Positions 59,691-64,000 of a stretch of DNA of 64,000 nucleotides are shown one piece after another (position 1 is the stretch's first letter; each line of letters opens with the position of its first letter). Source of the stretch: Warburgia ugandensis (taxonomy: Eukaryota > Streptophyta > Magnoliopsida > Canellales > Canellaceae). The position numbers and the translations under genes are program-made. The notes beneath the pieces were generated by a model. It did not search any database. It was not told the origin of the DNA and worked only from the letters and a program-made list of their open reading frames with translations. The DNA lies in NCBI GenBank assembly GCA_035236585.1, contig CP141133.1, positions 45,277,729 through 45,341,728 on the forward strand, read 5' to 3'.

Positions 59691-61770
59691 TGTTAAGTGT
59701 TTAATTTTGGTCAAAATACCCCTAATTTAGTATTCAATTAGAGCATCTAGGCCATTAATTTCAAGATTTTACATAAAATATTTCATTTTAGCTTTAATTG
59801 GGCATCCAAACATTGAATTGCAAAATTAACGGTCAGATGATCATCAAAGCTAATCAAAGGAATAATAAACGGTTCAGATGATTCTAATTGGGCCTATGCA
59901 TTGCAGATCAATTGACTCAAGCGTGGACGATCCAGATCAAATCACTGAGATCAGATGAGGATGATTAAGTTTCCTGGAAAGATAGGCATTTGAAAACTCC
60001 TAAGACAGAACAAAGTTGAAGACAGAGTTCTAGTAAGACTGGAATATTGATGGACCCCACCCCTCTTAATCCCTCTATCCTCTCTTTCTATATCTCTCTT
60101 ACCTTATCTCTCTTCTCTCTTCTCTCTCTCCATCTATATCATGTTTCTCTCCCACAACTCTCTCTCTTATCTACCCTTCTCTCACATGTCTCTCCTCTCT
60201 CATGACTCTCTCTCATTCTCTCTCTCGTCCTTTTATACACCATCCCCTCTCTACACTAGTCATTTTTGTTTCCTTCTTGTTTGGCTGGGCAGATCTCCTT
60301 CTCCATTCTCTTCTCTTCTTTCCCTTCCTCCTACTTCCTATTTATCCTAGCATCCCCAACCACACTCTCTATACTCCCTTATTCCCATTCTCTCTTGTTT
60401 CTTGTTCTCTCTTACATCTTCCCTCCTCTCTTTCTCTATTCTCGTTCCCACCTATCTTCTTCTTCCCAACTTTCTCAACATTCTTTTTCTCTTTCCAGCG
60501 TCTTTCTCTTGGCTCCCTCTCTTCTCTCTCCCTTCTCTCTCAATCCCACTATTTCTCACTACCACGCCTAGCTTCTAGATCTGCTCCCTTCTCCATCTTT
60601 CTTTCTCTCGTGCTTCTCTAGCACGGCAACCTCAGTCACCGTACCATCTGTCCTCTGCCTCCATCGCGTCAGACACGACCAGTTCTTCCCCATCTCCGTC
60701 TGGCCCAGGCTTCATAGACAGGTCAGACTGCTCTCCTTTTCCCCTCCTCTCTTCTCCTCTTCTTCCTTTCTACTCTTTTCCCTCTTCCTCCTCTACTTCA
60801 TCTGGCCTTCCTATATATTCACTAGCCGGATTCCTTTCTTTGCATCGCTACATGGACCGAGAAGGAAACCCGAACTGGGTTTCCATTCTTTTCTCCTCTT
60901 TCCTCTCTTCCTTCCTCCTTGCTTCCCTTTCCTTCTTCTTCTCCCTCCTCCAACCTCTTCTTTGTCTGGTTTTTTTCTTAAAACCAGATTTTTCATGAAT
61001 TCTAGTTTTACCCCTACTCCTTTAAATGAAACCCCATTTCTGTCCTTTTTTGTTAATACCATCTGTGTCCCCATTTTAATTCCATTTGTGTCCTCATTTT
61101 ATTTTCATCTGTGTCCTTGAGTATTCTGGTTCTATTTTATCCTTGTTATGCTTATCCAGGAACTACCTAATCCCAGACAGATCAATTAAGGACTAACTCA
61201 ATCAACAAGTTAGCCTTAATCAAAGCAAAAACTCCCATTTCTCATCTGAATTCAAATTAAATTCACAAAGTCATTCTTAGGATCTCCCTAGACATAATAA
61301 ATGTTTCTGATCTTTTGTCTAAAATCCATAATTCAACCTGAGCCGTCCAAGTCTTAAAATTACAAAATAGCCCAGATCTTGACCATTTTGATGAATTTGA
61401 CAAATCCAAACGGTGGATCTCCAATCAAGGATGTACTGAAGACACTTGTAAAGGCAGATCAACTTTTAGAAGATCAAACTTGAAGATTTTGATAGAGATT
61501 GATCTAGGAAAGTAGTTTTTTTTTTCTTGTTATTTGATTTTGTTTGTTTTCTTTAGGAACTGAAAATTTTGTAATTTTGAGAATTTGATTAGATCTAAAA
61601 TTTGATTACCATTTCAATAATTCCAGTAATTTTGAGTGATTTATTTTTTTCATTTTAGATAATTAAATTTTATGGAAATTCCTACTTTTTATGTCAAGTC
61701 TCCATGGGATCAACCCGTATTTGCATAGCTATACTACAATAGCCCGTACACTTGCGATTAAACATCAACA
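59691..61770 (+). repeat. 3' LTR of the Athila element
   Basis: It starts TGTTAAGTGTTTAATTTTGG and ends AACATCAACA, followed by the target repeat AATAT. It keeps the U3 start that is replaced in the 5' LTR. A pyrimidine-rich block lies at 60050-60970. Confidence 0.95.
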
Positions 61771-61775
61771 AATAT

Positions 61776-61831
61776 CTCATACTTTTTTCCATAAGAGATT
61801 TCTAAGATTTAAACAACCATATATTGCCATC
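61776..61831 (+). repeat. direct duplication copy 1, right part
   Basis: It continues 48825-49347 after the Athila insertion. CTCATA, then AGAGATTTCTAAGATTTAAA, aligns with 62552-62606. Confidence 0.8.
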
Positions 61832-62014
61832 AGCTCAACTTGTTATAAAGTACATATGAATTCCTTTGGTCTAATGTTCAAGTCTTTATGATAGCAAATA
61901 AACAATCTTTTTAATAGAATTTGGTCCATGCACTAGGAGATGTTTAAATACATTGAACCTCAAAAAATGGATGTTTTTTCTTGATTAGTATCATTGTGAA
62001 ATTTGTGATTTAGG

Positions 62015-62606
62015 ATACAAGATATGAAATGACAATTCTAGGAGTCTCTGGAGATCAAGAAAGTCAACATATAATAGAAGGAGATTAGGATCTAGAAGAT
62101 AACAAGATGAACGATTGGGATTTTAAGGATTACTAAGATCAGAAAGTCAATGTATAATAGAATAAGAATAGAATTTGAATAAGAACGGATAGGAAAGAGA
62201 AGCCTAGGAGGAATTTGAGATAGAACAAATAAAAAGGAAGACTAGACAAATTGGGAAACTAGCCAAGATGTCTCCTTAAGTAGAAGGGATATTGGGATAG
62301 GGAAAGAAAGAAAGAGAAAGGAGGAAAAATGTGAAGGAAAGAAGGAGAAAGAAAAGGAAAAAGAAAGAGAATAGGAAAGTGAGGGGGAGGGAGAAAGAGA
62401 GGAAGATCAAGGGAGAACAATAACAATATGCATGAAGAGATCCATCCACTCACTATGTTTTGGAAAAAGAAGACTGTAGAAGATTGTTTTGTTTCAAAGA
62501 AGACAGGGCTTAGGAATTTCCCTAAACTATCTAGTTTTTGAAACATGATCTCATATTTGCTTTCCATCAGAGATTTCTAAGATTTAAATGTCCATCTATT
62601 GCTATC
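62015..62606 (+). repeat. direct duplication copy 2, uninterrupted
   Basis: This is the empty-site version of the interrupted copy at 48825-49347 plus 61776-61831, about 0.59 kb. Before the Athila insertion the two copies were about 180 bp apart. Its nature is unknown; no coding motif is seen. Confidence 0.8.
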
Positions 62607-63910
<1,304 letters not shown>

Positions 63911-64000
63911 TAGACTAAAAAAATAGGTGACTCAAAAGAGTTGTGCCTAGATTAAAAAAGTAGGTGACTCAGGAGAGTTGACCCTGGACTAAAAATAGGT
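63911..64000. repeat. 37 bp minisatellite, cut by window end
   Basis: Two full units (63911-63947 and 63948-63984) share AAAAAAGTAGGTGACTCA-type sequence and GAGAGTTG, and a third begins at 63985. The array probably continues beyond the window. Confidence 0.8.

Larger units (their letters stand above)
49348..61770 (+). mobile_element. structurally complete Athila-lineage Ty3/Gypsy retrotransposon
   Basis: AATAT flanks it on both sides (49343-49347 and 61771-61775), a perfect five-base target duplication. The parts in order are 5' LTR, tRNA-Asp primer site, leader, gag, protease, RT, RNase H, integrase, a non-coding 3' region, purine tract and 3' LTR. The lineage follows from the primer site and from the Athila character of gag, protease and RT. 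All coding parts have stops or frameshifts. The total is 12.4 kb, a usual size for Athila. No env-like frame is present. Confidence 0.95.

Noticed and set aside
60141-60621. Overlapping open frames of up to 139 codons
   Set aside because: This is the same CT-rich LTR block as at 49665, in the 3' LTR.

Overview
The window is plant nuclear DNA, AT-rich and almost entirely made of nested, decaying retrotransposons. The evidence is the Tekay chromovirus and Athila lineages of Ty3/Gypsy, Ty1/Copia fragments, an RTE-like LINE with a trinucleotide tail, long solo LTRs and long microsatellites. No intact host gene, tRNA, rRNA or CRISPR array is recognisable. The species cannot be named; a flowering plant with a repeat-rich genome is the safest reading.

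Layout. 1-11504 is a minus-strand Tekay chromovirus whose 5' LTR is about 4.9 kb, longer than its 4.5 kb interior; the window edge cuts its 3' LTR. It sits inside the 5' LTR of a plus-strand Athila-like element (11505-15487) that keeps only about 166 bp between its LTRs. That element in turn sits in the reverse transcriptase of a minus-strand Copia element (15488-21612). The Copia 5' LTR also received a 3.9 kb solo LTR (17507-21405). From 21613 to 28241 the DNA is low in recognisable elements, with a palindromic foldback element at 24322-24827. A solo LTR (28242-30796) follows, then an RTE-like LINE split by a 4.0 kb solo LTR (31716-35694), and then a second Copia element split by another solo LTR (39437-42052). 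Solo LTRs 28242 and 39437 are the same family in opposite orientation. 43110-48800 holds LTR-like sequence with a second LINE inside it. A structurally complete but coding-dead Athila element occupies 49348-61770 with a perfect 5 bp target duplication; it landed in one copy of a 0.58 kb direct duplication. The end holds a (TG)n tract of about 100 bp and the start of a 37 bp minisatellite.

How the pieces work together. Each autonomous element once encoded Gag, protease, reverse transcriptase, RNase H and integrase, primed from a tRNA-binding site beside the 5' LTR and from a purine tract beside the 3' LTR. Every coding region seen here carries stops, frameshifts or lost catalytic residues, so none looks able to move by itself. 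Four solo LTRs against one complete element in the window indicate repeated LTR-LTR recombination. I found no convincing undescribed gene system. The most unusual structures are the tandem-palindrome foldback, a template-switch scar in the Athila 5' LTR, a perfect leader hairpin in that element, and a repeat-array swap between two related solo LTRs.
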